A stretch of 40,645 nt of DNA from Actinomycetes bacterium (lineage in GTDB: Bacteria; Actinomycetota; Acidimicrobiia; Acidimicrobiales; RAAP-2), in contig JAJZVL010000023.1 in assembly GCA_021845725.1 (NCBI GenBank), forward strand, positions 1 through 40,645, in the 5' to 3' direction. Made by a program: the position numbers and the translations under genes. The notes beneath the pieces were generated by a model. That model made no database searches and was not told the origin of the DNA. It saw only the letters and a program-made list of their open reading frames with translations. Positions 1 to 8,115 of the stretch are shown one piece after another. Numbering within the stretch: position 1 is the first letter of the stretch; the number at the start of each line of letters is the position of its first letter.

Positions 1-2
1 TC

Positions 3-1196
3 GACATCATCGGCGCCGCGCGCCCCGCCATCGCCGACCCGTTCATGCCGACGAAGATCGCCGAGGGCCGCATCGAGGACATCCGCGAGTGCACCGGGTC
101 GAATGTCTGCATCCTGAAGGAGGAGGTGAACCGGCACGTCGGCTGTGTCCAGAACCCGACCGCCGGAGAGGAGTTCCGCCGGGGTTGGCATCCCGAGGTG
201 GTGCCCCCGTCTTCGGCAGCCGACCGATCCGTTCTCGTCGTCGGCGGCGGTCCCGCCGGCATGGAGTGCGCCCTCACGCTCGGTCGCCGAGGACATGCGG
301 TCCATCTCGTCGAGGCGGCCCAGGAGCTCGGCGGTCATCTTCGGTGGGTGCGCCGGCTCCCCACCCTGGGAGAGCTCGGCAGGGTCGTCGACTGGCGAGC
401 CACCCAGCTCGGGAAGCTGGCGAACGTCACCGTCGTCCGCGGGAGCCGGCTCGGAGCCGCTGACGTGCTCGACTACGGCGCCGCGATCGTCATCGTGGCC
501 ACCGGATCGTCGTGGAGCGCTGTCGGCCTCCAGCCACGCACGCACGAGCCGATCCCGGGCGCCGACGCCGCTCTGCCGTTCGTGCTCACCCCTGAGCAGG
601 TGATGCTCGAGGACAAGAAGCCCGCGGGCCAAGACGTGGTCGTCTACGACTGCGAGGGCTACCTCGTCGGAGCGGGCATCGCGGAGCGCCTCCGCCTCGA
701 CGGCTACGCGGTCACGATCGTCACGCCCTTCGACGTCGTCTCGCCGGTGAGCGACCAGACCCTCGAAGGGCCGTTCCTGCGAGCACACCTTCACGAGCTC
801 GGGATCGGGATGCGGCGCAACGTGGTCGTCCGGTCGGTGTCGCCGGCCGGCATCACCGGTGTCGACGAGCTCGGTGATCCGGTCGAGATCAGGGCCGGGT
901 CGGTGGTGGTCGCCACCCAGAGGGTCTCGGACTCCCGCCTGTGGGAGGAGCTGTCGGCCGATCCTGCGGCGCTCTTCGACGCGGGGATCGCCGGCCTCTA
1001 CCGCATCGGCGACGCGGTCGCCCCGCGCATGACCTCCGAGGCGGTCTTCGACGGGCACCGCCTGGCGATGGAGATCGACTCAGCGAACCCGGCGGCCGCC
1101 CTGCCCGTCGACCGCCGGGAGCAGCTGCAGGACGCGGTCGCGCTCAGAACCTGCGCTGGGTCTCCGAGAGCACGTCGCGCAGGATCTGGACCATGA
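3..1196 (+). CDS. Trimethylamine-dehydrogenase-like FAD/NAD(P)-binding oxidoreductase, C-terminal part (5' end outside window)
   Basis: The reading frame is open from the first bases, so only the C-terminal ~397 residues are visible. The fragment begins with the end of an old-yellow-enzyme-type barrel (ARPAIADPF), continues into the cluster loop seen in trimethylamine/dimethylamine dehydrogenases, then a dinucleotide fold (VLVVGGGPAGMECA near 232-273) and a C-terminal part ending GLYRIGDAVAPR. Relatives demethylate or deaminate amines or reduce enoyl groups, passing electrons through a 4Fe-4S cluster. In the cluster loop I see Cys (90-92), Ser (99-101), Cys (108-110) and Cys (144-146). The second cluster cysteine of the family is therefore serine here. 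The gene converges on, and overlaps by 53 bp, the aminotransferase on the other strand. Substrate is unknown; the neighbouring amine-catabolism genes make an amine plausible. Confidence 0.8.
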   Translation, partial: DIIGAARPAIADPFMPTKIAEGRIEDIRECTGSNVCILKEEVNRHVGCVQNPTAGEEFRRGWHPEVVPPSSAADRSVLVVGGGPAGMECALTLGRRGHAVHLVEAAQELGGHLRWVRRLPTLGELGRVVDWRATQLGKLANVTVVRGSRLGAADVLDYGAAIVIVATGSSWSAVGLQPRTHEPIPGADAALPFVLTPEQVMLEDKKPAGQDVVVYDCEGYLVGAGIAERLRLDGYAVTIVTPFDVVSPVSDQTLEGPFLRAHLHELGIGMRRNVVVRSVSPAGITGVDELGDPVEIRAGSVVVATQRVSDSRLWEELSADPAALFDAGIAGLYRIGDAVAPRMTSEAVFDGHRLAMEIDSANPAAALPVDRREQLQDAVALRTCAGSPRARRAGSGP

Positions 1197-2556
1197 GGTC
1201 GATCTCCTCGCGGCCGATGATGAGCGGCGGCGAGAGGGTGATCACCGGGTCGCCGCGGTCTGTGGCTCGGCAGATGAGGCCGGCGTCGAAGAGCGCGGGG
1301 GACAGGAAGCCCCTGAGCAGGCGCTCGCACTCGTCGTCGTCGAAGGACTCCCTCGTCGCCTTGTCCTTCACGAGCTCGATCCCGTAGAAGAAGCCCTCGC
1401 CGCGCACGTCCCCGACGATCGGCAGGTCGTAGAGCGACTCGAGCGAGGAGCGGAAGTAGTCGCGGTTCTCGCGCACGTGGTCGAGGATGTGCTCGCGCTC
1501 GAAGACGTCGAGGTTCGCCAGCGCCACGGCGCAGCTGACGGGGTGCCCGGCGAAGGTGAAGCCGTGGGCGAAGCTCTCGTTGCCCCCCATGAAGGGCTCC
1601 ACGAGCTTGTCGCTCGCGATCATGGCGCCCAGAGGCGCGTAGCCGCTCGTGAGCCCCTTGGCGACGGTGATGATGTCGGGCTCGTAGCCGTAGCGCTGGG
1701 AGCCGAAGTACTCGCCGAGCCGGCCGAAGGCGCAGATCACCTCGTCGGAGACGAAGAGCACCCCGTAGCGGTCACAGATCTCCCGGACCCGTGCGAAGTA
1801 CCCCGGAGGGGGCGGGATCTGCCCCCCGGAGTTCTGCACCGGCTCCAGGTAGATCGCGGCCACCGTCTCGGGGCCCTCACGCTCGATCGTGCGCTCGATC
1901 TCGTCTGCGGCCCAGCGGCCGAAGGCCTCGAAGTCGTCGCCGTGCTCGGGGGCCCGGTAGAAGTTCGTGTTCGGCACCTTGACCGCCCCGGGCATGAGCG
2001 GCTCGAAGGGCGTGCGGATGCTCGGGATCGAGGTGATCGCGAGCGCCCCCATGCTCGTCCCGTGGTAGGCGATGTCGCGGCTCAGCACCTTGTAGCGCCA
2101 CGGCTCCCCCTTCAGCCGGAAGTACTGGCGGGCCAGCTTCAGCGCCGACTCGACCGACTCCGAGCCCCCAGAGGTGAAGAAGACGTGCTCGAGGTCGCCG
2201 GGCGCGAGCTCTGCGAGCCGGTCCGCGAGCTCGATGGCCCTCGGGTGCGCGTAGGTCCACAGCGGGAAGTAGGCGAGCTCGCCCGCCTGCTTGGCCGCGG
2301 CCTCGCCCAGCTCGTAGCGCCCGTGGCCGAGCTGGCTCACGAAGAGCCCGGCGAGCCCGTCGAGGTAGCGCTTGCCGTGCTGGTCCCAGACGTAGGGGCC
2401 CTCGCCGCGCACCATCACGGGCACCTCGTGCTGGTCGCTGTAGGACCCCATGCGCGTGAAGTGCATCCACAGGTGCCGCCGTGCGCGCTCGCTCAGCTGG
2501 TCGCCCCAGCCGTCGCCTTGGAATTCCACGGTGTGGGTCTCGTACTCAGAAGTCAT
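1144..2556 (-). CDS. Class III (omega-amino acid/diamine:pyruvate-type) aminotransferase
   Basis: 470-residue PLP-dependent aminotransferase of fold type I, class III. Visible landmarks are SGGSES (residues 129-134, cofactor phosphate), YHGTSMG (164-170), SDEV (270-273, Asp to the pyridine nitrogen) and TVAKGLTSG with the Schiff-base Lys at 300. The length is typical for putrescine-, taurine- or beta-alanine-pyruvate aminotransferases. The start is the ATG at 2556, which has a GGGGGAG ribosome site and overlaps the stop of the Lrp-type gene as ATGA, so the two are translationally coupled. With the aldehyde dehydrogenase and alanine dehydrogenase across the divergent promoter it suggests amine + pyruvate to aldehyde + alanine, followed by oxidation and pyruvate recovery. 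The exact amine cannot be read from the sequence; putrescine is a reasonable guess because of the aldehyde dehydrogenase type. Confidence 0.88.
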   Translation of the reverse strand: MTSEYETHTVEFQGDGWGDQLSERARRHLWMHFTRMGSYSDQHEVPVMVRGEGPYVWDQHGKRYLDGLAGLFVSQLGHGRYELGEAAAKQAGELAYFPLWTYAHPRAIELADRLAELAPGDLEHVFFTSGGSESVESALKLARQYFRLKGEPWRYKVLSRDIAYHGTSMGALAITSIPSIRTPFEPLMPGAVKVPNTNFYRAPEHGDDFEAFGRWAADEIERTIEREGPETVAAIYLEPVQNSGGQIPPPPGYFARVREICDRYGVLFVSDEVICAFGRLGEYFGSQRYGYEPDIITVAKGLTSGYAPLGAMIASDKLVEPFMGGNESFAHGFTFAGHPVSCAVALANLDVFEREHILDHVRENRDYFRSSLESLYDLPIVGDVRGEGFFYGIELVKDKATRESFDDDECERLLRGFLSPALFDAGLICRATDRGDPVITLSPPLIIGREEIDLMVQILRDVLSETQRRF

Positions 2557-3080
2557 CTGCTCCCCCAGGAGTAGGTCTGCTTGGCAAGTTTCAGGTACAC
2601 GAAGGACTCGGTGCTCCGCACGCCCGGGACGGAGCGGATCGAGTCGTTGAGCAATCGGAACAGGGCGTCGTCGTCCCGGCAGACGATCTCGACGAGAAGG
2701 TCGAACGAGCCGGCGCACATCACGACGTAGTCGACCTCGTGGAGCTCGGAGAGCTTCTCGGCGACCACGCGCACGTCGCCTTCGACACGCACCCCCACCA
2801 TCGCCTGGCGGTGGAACCCGAGCTGCAGAGGGTCGGTGACCCCGACGATCTGGATGACCCCGACGTCGCGGAGCCGCTGGACGCGCCGTCGCACCGCAGC
2901 CTCCGACAGGCCGACCTCCTCGGCGATCGCGCCGTAGGGCAATCGACCGTCGCGCTGCAGCGCCTCGATGATCGCCCGGTTGGCGTCGTCGAGCAGCCCT
3001 GACGGGCCGGTGCCGTAGAAGCTCTCGCCGTGGGCACCCACATCCCTGGCGTCACCACCGGCACCGCCACGGGGCTCCAT
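2553..3080 (-). CDS. Lrp/AsnC-family transcriptional regulator
   Basis: About 175 residues. The N-terminal helix-turn-helix (LLDDANRAIIEALQRDGRLP, then IAEEVGLSEAAVRRRVQRL) is followed by a C-terminal RAM/ligand-binding domain (HRQAMVGVRVEG to the end), the standard Lrp/AsnC layout. I chose the ATG at 3080 because a GGAG lies 8 bases upstream; an in-frame TTG at 3179 would add 33 unconserved residues and coincides with a -35-like hexamer. The gene overlaps the aminotransferase start by 4 bp and diverges from the aldehyde dehydrogenase, so it is probably the local regulator of this amine-catabolism block, responding to an amine or amino acid. Direct regulation is an inference from position. 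Confidence 0.9.
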   Translation of the reverse strand: MEPRGGAGGDARDVGAHGESFYGTGPSGLLDDANRAIIEALQRDGRLPYGAIAEEVGLSEAAVRRRVQRLRDVGVIQIVGVTDPLQLGFHRQAMVGVRVEGDVRVVAEKLSELHEVDYVVMCAGSFDLLVEIVCRDDDALFRLLNDSIRSVPGVRSTESFVYLKLAKQTYSWGSR

Positions 3081-3151
3081 CTGGTTCACTCCGGCTCCAT
3101 CCTCGTCTCTTGGCACGCCTGCCGTGAGGTCGAGCAGTGGGTGCACGCCGA

Positions 3152-3179
3152 ATTCTGTCACATTTTCGCCGATCGTCAA
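3152..3179 (-). promoter_or_regulatory. Candidate sigma-70 promoter of the Lrp-aminotransferase operon
   Basis: On the minus strand TTGACG (3179-3174), a 16-base spacer and CAGAAT (3157-3152) make a reasonable housekeeping promoter about 70 bases before the chosen Lrp start. It sits in the 279-bp divergent region 3081-3359. I see no equally clear promoter for the plus-strand aldehyde dehydrogenase there; a CTTGTCAAG palindrome at 3229-3237 is the only other notable motif. Confidence 0.4.
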
Positions 3180-3359
3180 GCGATATGGTCGTCAGGCGTC
3201 AGATGACCCACGCAAACCGCTCTGCTCGCTTGTCAAGAGCCGCGTAATCTGCGATCGTGGTGGTGTGCGGGCCGAACGGCCTCTGCTACCCGAGGGGGGC
3301 ACGGAGCGCCTCTCGTCGGCCTGCGCAGCGAGGCAACCCAGCCATGCAGGGAGGAAGCG

Positions 3360-4811
3360 ATGAGCCCACACGAGGACACGGGTACGCTCGAGCGGCTGTC
3401 GAATTTCGTGAACGGCGCGCGCGTCGAGGCCGACGGTCCCATGGCGCCGGTGATCGACCCGTGCACGGGGCGTGCGTACGCCGAAGCACCGGTGTCGAGC
3501 GCGGCGGACGTCGACCGTGCCGTGCTCGCAGCGGCGAAGGCGTTCCCGCAGTGGCGGGACCAGACCCCGAGCCAGCGGAGCCTCGCCCTCGTGCGCATCG
3601 CGGACGCGATCGAGAGCCGGGCCGAGGAGCTCGTCGCAGCCGAGTCGCGCAACACCGGCAAGCCGGTCCACCTGGTGCTCTCCGAGGAGATCCCGCCGAT
3701 GGTCGACCAGATCCGGTTCTTCGCCGGGGCAGCCCGCATGCTCCACGGGCTCTCGGCGGGCGAGTACATGGCCGGACATACCTCGATGATCCGCCGCGAG
3801 CCCGTCGGGGTCTGCGCGGCGGTGACGCCGTGGAACTACCCCATGATGATGGCGGTCTGGAAGTGGGCGCCCGCGTTGGCAGCCGGGAACACGATGGTGC
3901 TGAAGCCCTCGGACACGACGCCCGCGTCCATGGTGCTCATGGCCGAGATCATGGCCGAGCACCTTCCCCCCGGCGTCTTCAACGTCGTGTGCGGTGACCG
4001 TGACACCGGCCGTGCCCTCGTCGCGCACCCCACGCCGGCCATGGTGTCGGTGACCGGCAGCGTCAGGGCGGGAATGGAAGTCGCAGGCTCCGCCGCGGCG
4101 ACCTTGAAGCGAGTTCACCTGGAGCTCGGAGGGAAGGCCCCGGTGATCGTGTTCGACGACGCGGACATCGAGGCGACCGCCGCGGGCATCGCCGACGCCG
4201 GGTACTTCAACGCGGGGCAGGACTGCACGGCGGCAACCCGCGTCCTGGCGGGGCCACGGGTCCACGACGACCTGCTGGCCGCGCTCGCAGAGGACGCCAA
4301 GGCGAAGAAGACCGGCCCGCCCGACGACGACTCCTGCGCCTACGGCCCGCTCAACAACGCGAACCAGCTCGCGCGCGTGCGAGGGTTCATCGAGCGCCTG
4401 CCCGACTACGCGGAGGTGGTCACCGGGGGGACGCAGGTCGGCACAGCCGGCTACTTCTTCGCTCCGACCGTCGTGGGCGGGCTCCACCAGGAGGACGAGA
4501 TGATCCAGCAGGAGGTCTTCGGCCCGGTGATCTCCGTGCAGAAGTTCTCCGACGAGGAGCAGGCCCTCACCTGGGCGAACGGTGTGGACTACGGGCTCGC
4601 GTCGAGCGTCTGGACGAAGGACCACGGCCGCGCGATGCGGATGGCGAAGGGGCTCGACTTCGGATGCGTGTGGATCAACACGCACATCCCGATCGTCGCG
4701 GAGATGCCCCACGGCGGCTTCAAGAAGTCCGGCTACGGCAAGGACCTCTCCATGTACGGGTTCGAGGACTACACGCGTGTCAAGCACGTGATGAGCAACA
4801 TCCTGGCCTGA
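3360..4811 (+). CDS. Aldehyde dehydrogenase, aminobutyraldehyde/betaine-aldehyde type
   Basis: 483 residues, NAD(P)-dependent aldehyde dehydrogenase. Catalytic and cofactor residues are visible: TPWNY with Asn159, Lys182 in LKPSDTTP, general-base Glu255 in LELGGK and nucleophile Cys289 in GQDCTA; the C-terminal part has [14 protein letters not shown]. Wording around [10 protein letters not shown] and the C-terminus resembles gamma-aminobutyraldehyde dehydrogenases (PatD/YdcW type). The ATG has GGAGG five bases upstream. It precedes alanine dehydrogenase by 84 bp on the same strand, and the aminotransferase is divergent, so it probably oxidises the aldehyde produced by that aminotransferase. 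Substrate remains inferred; other omega-amino aldehydes are possible. Confidence 0.9.
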   Translation: MSPHEDTGTLERLSNFVNGARVEADGPMAPVIDPCTGRAYAEAPVSSAADVDRAVLAAAKAFPQWRDQTPSQRSLALVRIADAIESRAEELVAAESRNTGKPVHLVLSEEIPPMVDQIRFFAGAARMLHGLSAGEYMAGHTSMIRREPVGVCAAVTPWNYPMMMAVWKWAPALAAGNTMVLKPSDTTPASMVLMAEIMAEHLPPGVFNVVCGDRDTGRALVAHPTPAMVSVTGSVRAGMEVAGSAAATLKRVHLELGGKAPVIVFDDADIEATAAGIADAGYFNAGQDCTAATRVLAGPRVHDDLLAALAEDAKAKKTGPPDDDSCAYGPLNNANQLARVRGFIERLPDYAEVVTGGTQVGTAGYFFAPTVVGGLHQEDEMIQQEVFGPVISVQKFSDEEQALTWANGVDYGLASSVWTKDHGRAMRMAKGLDFGCVWINTHIPIVAEMPHGGFKKSGYGKDLSMYGFEDYTRVKHVMSNILA

Positions 4812-4895
4812 CCGCCGCCACCAGCGAGCCGACCGAGACAAGACAAGGGCCATGACAACCGCCATGACAAGAACATCGAGAAGGAGCCTCGCACC

Positions 4896-6017
4896 GTGAT
4901 CATCGGCGTCCCCAAGGAAGTGAAGAAGGACGAGTACCGGGTCGCCATCACCCCGGCAGGAGTCAGGGAGCTGACGTCGGCCGGGCACATCGTCCATGTC
5001 GAGCAGGGCGCCGGTGAAGGCTCGTCGATCCCCGACGCCGAGTACGCGGCCACCGGGGCGAAGATCGTCCCCGACGTCGACGAGGTGTGGGGCGGAGCGG
5101 ACATGGTCTTGAAAGTCAAGGAGCCCGTTGCCGAGGAGTACCACCGGCTCAGCCTCCGATCGGACCAGGTGCTCTTCACGTACCTCCACCTGGCCGCGTC
5201 CCGGGAGTGCACCGACGCGCTCGTCGCGGCGGGCAACGTGGCGATCGCGTACGAGACGGTCGAGCTCCCCGACGGCTCCCTGCCGCTCCTCACCCCGATG
5301 AGCGAGGTCGCCGGCCGCATGTCCCCGCTCGTCGCTTCGCATCACCTCATGCGTCCGGGCGGCGGGCGAGGCACCCTCGTGTGCGGCGTACCGGGCGTCG
5401 AGGCGGCGAAGATCGTGATCCTCGGTGCAGGCGTCGCGGGGATGGCGGCCGCGACCCTCGCGGTCGGGATGCACGCCAGCGTCTACATCCTCGACAAGAA
5501 CCTCGAGCGCCTCCGCCAGCTCGACCACCACTTCCGCGGCGCGCTCGAGACCATCGCTTCGAGCACTCACGCCATCGAGGAGCAGTGCCTCGACGCCGAC
5601 ATCGTGATCGGCGCGGTGCTCGTGGTGGGTGCACGGGCGCCCAAGCTCGTGAACGACGACCTGGTCGCCCGCATGCGGCCCGGCTCCGTGCTCGTCGACA
5701 TCTCAGTGGACCAGGGAGGGTGCTTCGAGTCGACGCGTCCCACCACGCACTCGAGCCCGACGTTCCTGGTGCACGACTCGGTCTTCTACTGCGTCGCGAA
5801 CATGCCCGGCGCAGTTCCCCACTCCTCCACCTACGCTCTCGCCAACGCGACGCTGCCCTACGCCCTCGAGCTCGCCAACAAGGGCTGGCAGGACGCGGTC
5901 CGCCTGGACGAGCCGCTCGCGCAAGGCGTGAACGTCGTGCACGGCAAGATCACCTGCAAGCCCGTCGCCGACGCACACGGGCTCGAGTACGCGCAGCTCG
6001 CAGAGCTGCTCTCCTGA
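4896..6017 (+). CDS. ald: Alanine dehydrogenase
   Basis: 373 residues, the usual length for NAD-dependent L-alanine dehydrogenase (alanine + NAD + water to pyruvate + ammonium + NADH). Seen are the N-terminal MIIGVPKEVKKDEYRVAITPAG signature, Arg15, Lys75 in VLKVKEP, His98 in TYLHLA, the Rossmann glycine motif ILGAGVAGMAA, and the conserved VDISVDQGGCFESTRPTTHS segment. The start is GTG at 4896 with AAGGAG about 9 bases upstream. Following the aldehyde dehydrogenase, it probably regenerates pyruvate from the alanine formed by the divergent aminotransferase. The stop codon lies inside a hairpin shared with the convergent glycosylase gene. Confidence 0.96.
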   Translation: MIIGVPKEVKKDEYRVAITPAGVRELTSAGHIVHVEQGAGEGSSIPDAEYAATGAKIVPDVDEVWGGADMVLKVKEPVAEEYHRLSLRSDQVLFTYLHLAASRECTDALVAAGNVAIAYETVELPDGSLPLLTPMSEVAGRMSPLVASHHLMRPGGGRGTLVCGVPGVEAAKIVILGAGVAGMAAATLAVGMHASVYILDKNLERLRQLDHHFRGALETIASSTHAIEEQCLDADIVIGAVLVVGARAPKLVNDDLVARMRPGSVLVDISVDQGGCFESTRPTTHSSPTFLVHDSVFYCVANMPGAVPHSSTYALANATLPYALELANKGWQDAVRLDEPLAQGVNVVHGKITCKPVADAHGLEYAQLAELLS

Positions 6018-6053
6018 GCCTCGCCGCCGCGGTCCGCGGGCCCGTCTCAGGAG
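6011..6053. terminator. Nested inverted repeat between convergent ald and the glycosylase gene
   Basis: CTCCTGAG (6011-6018) pairs perfectly with CTCAGGAG (6046-6053), and the loop holds a second perfect palindrome, CCGCGG-T-CCGCGG. Both stop codons of the flanking convergent genes lie within the outer arms. There is no T-run, so this would be a bidirectional hairpin terminator without a U-tract, or a Rho-related structure. Confidence 0.5.
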
Positions 6054-6652
6054 ACGTAGCGGCTTCCGGCGACCCAGAACCGCCACTCGACGTCGATCGC
6101 CCTCTTGATCCCGACGCGGGGCCCTGACGCGACGCGCCCTGCCTCCACGACGGGCGCGCCGTCGTCGAGCAGCCGCACGGGCGACGCCGGATCGCAGAGG
6201 TCCACGCCGTCGTGCTGCTTCGTGATGCCGAGCGCGACGGTGAGGTTCCCCGGTCCTCTGCACAGGTCACGCTCGCGCAGCGCTGACCCCGGACGTCGCC
6301 GAGCGGCGCGCGCGGCGGTCATCTCCTCGAGGCCGGCAACGGGTTCGAGCGCCCGCAAGAGCACCGCTCCCGCTGCCCCCTGCTCCCCGCACACGACGTT
6401 CGCACACCAGTGCATGCCGTAGGTGAAGTAGACGTAGAGCAGGCCCGCACGTCCGAACATCGTCGCGTTGCGGGCGGTTCGGCCCCGATAGGCATGGGAC
6501 GCGGGGTCCGACTCACCTCGGTACGCCTCGACCTCCACGATGCGCGCCTCCCGGCGGCCGTGCACGAGCAGCTTGCCGAGGAGGAAGGGAGCGACCTCGA
6601 GCGGATCGGCTGCGAGCGTCGCGCGGGCCACCGGACCGCGGCTGCAAGACAC
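6047..6652 (-). CDS. 3-methyladenine DNA glycosylase (AAG/MPG family)
   Basis: About 201 residues, the typical size of bacterial alkyladenine glycosylases, which flip out and excise alkylated purines in base-excision repair. Family motifs are EVEAYRG with the catalytic Glu at residue 42, RGRTARNATMFG and LLYVYFTYGMHWCANVV, then CRGPGNLTVALGI. The start is taken as GTG 6652, two bases after the argH stop, which indicates translational coupling to argH; no separate ribosome site is visible. Linkage of this gene to argH is also found in other actinobacteria, so the adjacency is not unusual. Confidence 0.92.
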   Translation of the reverse strand: MSCSRGPVARATLAADPLEVAPFLLGKLLVHGRREARIVEVEAYRGESDPASHAYRGRTARNATMFGRAGLLYVYFTYGMHWCANVVCGEQGAAGAVLLRALEPVAGLEEMTAARAARRRPGSALRERDLCRGPGNLTVALGITKQHDGVDLCDPASPVRLLDDGAPVVEAGRVASGPRVGIKRAIDVEWRFWVAGSRYVS

Positions 6653-6654
6653 GG

Positions 6655-8115
6655 TCAGTCGCCAGGCGCACGGCTCTCGGCGAGGGTGGACGCCGGTGCC
6701 GCATCCGGCACGGGCGCTGCCCGCAGCGTCTGGACGTGGATGGCGAGCCGCGACCGATCCACGTCGAGCCTGCGGAAAAACCGTTCGATCTGCTCGCCCA
6801 CCGGCAGCGGTCCCGCGCCCCCCGGCGTCGTCCGCCGGGTGACGGCCACCCCCGGCTCGAGCAGCTTCGCGCCGACGTCGCCGAGGTCCGGGTGGGCCTG
6901 GACCAGCTCCACCAGCGGGACCCGGCGCGCGGCGGACTCGCGCACGAGCCCTGCCACGAGCGCGTGCGCCCTGCGGAACGGCATCCCCCTGGTCACCAGC
7001 AGCTCCGCGAGGTCGATCGCTGCAGACGTCGACTCGTCGGCCGACGCCTGCATACGGGTCGGGTGCCACTCGGCAGTGCCGTAGACCCCCGCGAGCGCGC
7101 GCACCACCGACCGGATCTGGTTCAGCGCGTCGAACAGCGGCTCCTTGTCCTCCTGGAGGTCACGGTTGTACGCGAGAGGGAGCCCCTTGAGCGTCGCGAG
7201 CATCCCTGCGAGATGGCCGATCAGCCTCCCGGACTTCCCCCGGGCGAGCTCGGCCACGTCGGGGTTCTTCTTCTGGGGCAGCATCGAGCTGCCGGTCGCG
7301 TATGCGTCGTCGAGGGTGCAGAACCCCCACTCCTGGCTCGACCACAGCACGATCTCCTCGCCCATGCGCGAGAGATGGACCCCGAGCAGCGCAAGGTCGA
7401 ACAGCGCCTCGGCGACGAAGTCCCGGTCGCTCACCGCGTCGAGGGAGTTCTCGAAGCGCGCGGAGAAGCCAAGCTGCTCCGCCACGAAGTCCGGATCGAG
7501 GGGCAACGAGGACCCGGCGAGCGCTCCGGCGCCCAGTGGGGACACGTCGAGACGCTCCACCGTCGCGACGAGCCGGTCGACGTCACGCGCGAGCGCCCAT
7601 CCGTGCGCGAGGAGGTGGTGCGCGAGCAGCACGGGCTGGGCGCGCTGGAGGTGCGTGTACCCCGGCAGGTACACCTCACCGGCCTCCGTGGCGCGACGCA
7701 GCAGGACCTCTTGGAACCGCACCACCTCACCCACGAGCTCGAGGAGCGAGCGCCGGGTCCACAGTCGAAGATCGGTGGCGACCTGGTCGTTGCGGCTCCG
7801 CCCCGTGTGGAGCTTCGCACCGACGTCGGGCGCGAGCTCGGTGACGCGCCGCTCCACCGCGGTGTGGACATCCTCGTCCGTGGGCTCGAAGACGAACGTG
7901 CCCGAGCTGAGCTCCTCACCCACCCGGTCCAGCGCGTCGAGCAGCACCGACAGCTCCTCCTCGGCGAGGATCCCCGATTTCGCGAGGCCCCGCACGTGGG
8001 CCTTCGACCCGGCGATGTCGTCGACCGCGAGGCACCGGTCGAACGACACGCTCACTGAGAGCGCGGCTACCTCCTCGGCCATCCCCCCTTCGAGGCGGCC
8101 CTGCCACAGGGTCAC
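6655..8115 (-). CDS. argH: Argininosuccinate lyase
   Basis: 486 residues of the fumarase/aspartase superfamily, cleaving argininosuccinate to arginine and fumarate, the last step of arginine synthesis. Seen are VTLWQGRLEGG at the N-terminus, TGRSRNDQVATDLRLW, the TH.LQ.AQP segment and the catalytic-loop signature GSSMLPQKKNPD near residue 280. The GTG start at 8115 overlaps the argG stop as GTGA, so argG and argH are coupled. It is the last arginine gene of the operon. Confidence 0.97.
   Translation of the reverse strand: MTLWQGRLEGGMAEEVAALSVSVSFDRCLAVDDIAGSKAHVRGLAKSGILAEEELSVLLDALDRVGEELSSGTFVFEPTDEDVHTAVERRVTELAPDVGAKLHTGRSRNDQVATDLRLWTRRSLLELVGEVVRFQEVLLRRATEAGEVYLPGYTHLQRAQPVLLAHHLLAHGWALARDVDRLVATVERLDVSPLGAGALAGSSLPLDPDFVAEQLGFSARFENSLDAVSDRDFVAEALFDLALLGVHLSRMGEEIVLWSSQEWGFCTLDDAYATGSSMLPQKKNPDVAELARGKSGRLIGHLAGMLATLKGLPLAYNRDLQEDKEPLFDALNQIRSVVRALAGVYGTAEWHPTRMQASADESTSAAIDLAELLVTRGMPFRRAHALVAGLVRESAARRVPLVELVQAHPDLGDVGAKLLEPGVAVTRRTTPGGAGPLPVGEQIERFFRRLDVDRSRLAIHVQTLRAAPVPDAAPASTLAESRAPGD

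Noticed and set aside
1477-2574. Long open frame on the plus strand opposite the aminotransferase
   Set aside because: It is the antisense of a clear enzyme, lacks any recognisable motif, and is rich in Arg/Val/Gly as expected from high-GC codon bias.
3081-3179. Upstream TTG start for the Lrp-family gene
   Set aside because: The added residues are not family-like, and the TTG overlaps a TTGACG -35 hexamer; ATG 3080 has a ribosome site.
3257-3359. Possible riboswitch in the leader of the aldehyde dehydrogenase
   Set aside because: I see only weak GCCTC/GAGGC pairing (3308-3334) and no conserved core of any riboswitch class I know.
4852-4872. Two copies of CCATGACAA before ald
   Set aside because: Nine bases, two copies; too short to be a meaningful repeat.
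3192-5570. Very long minus-strand open frame opposite the aldehyde and alanine dehydrogenase genes
   Set aside because: It spans two genes with intact motifs on the plus strand; composition is His/Arg/Val-rich shadow coding.
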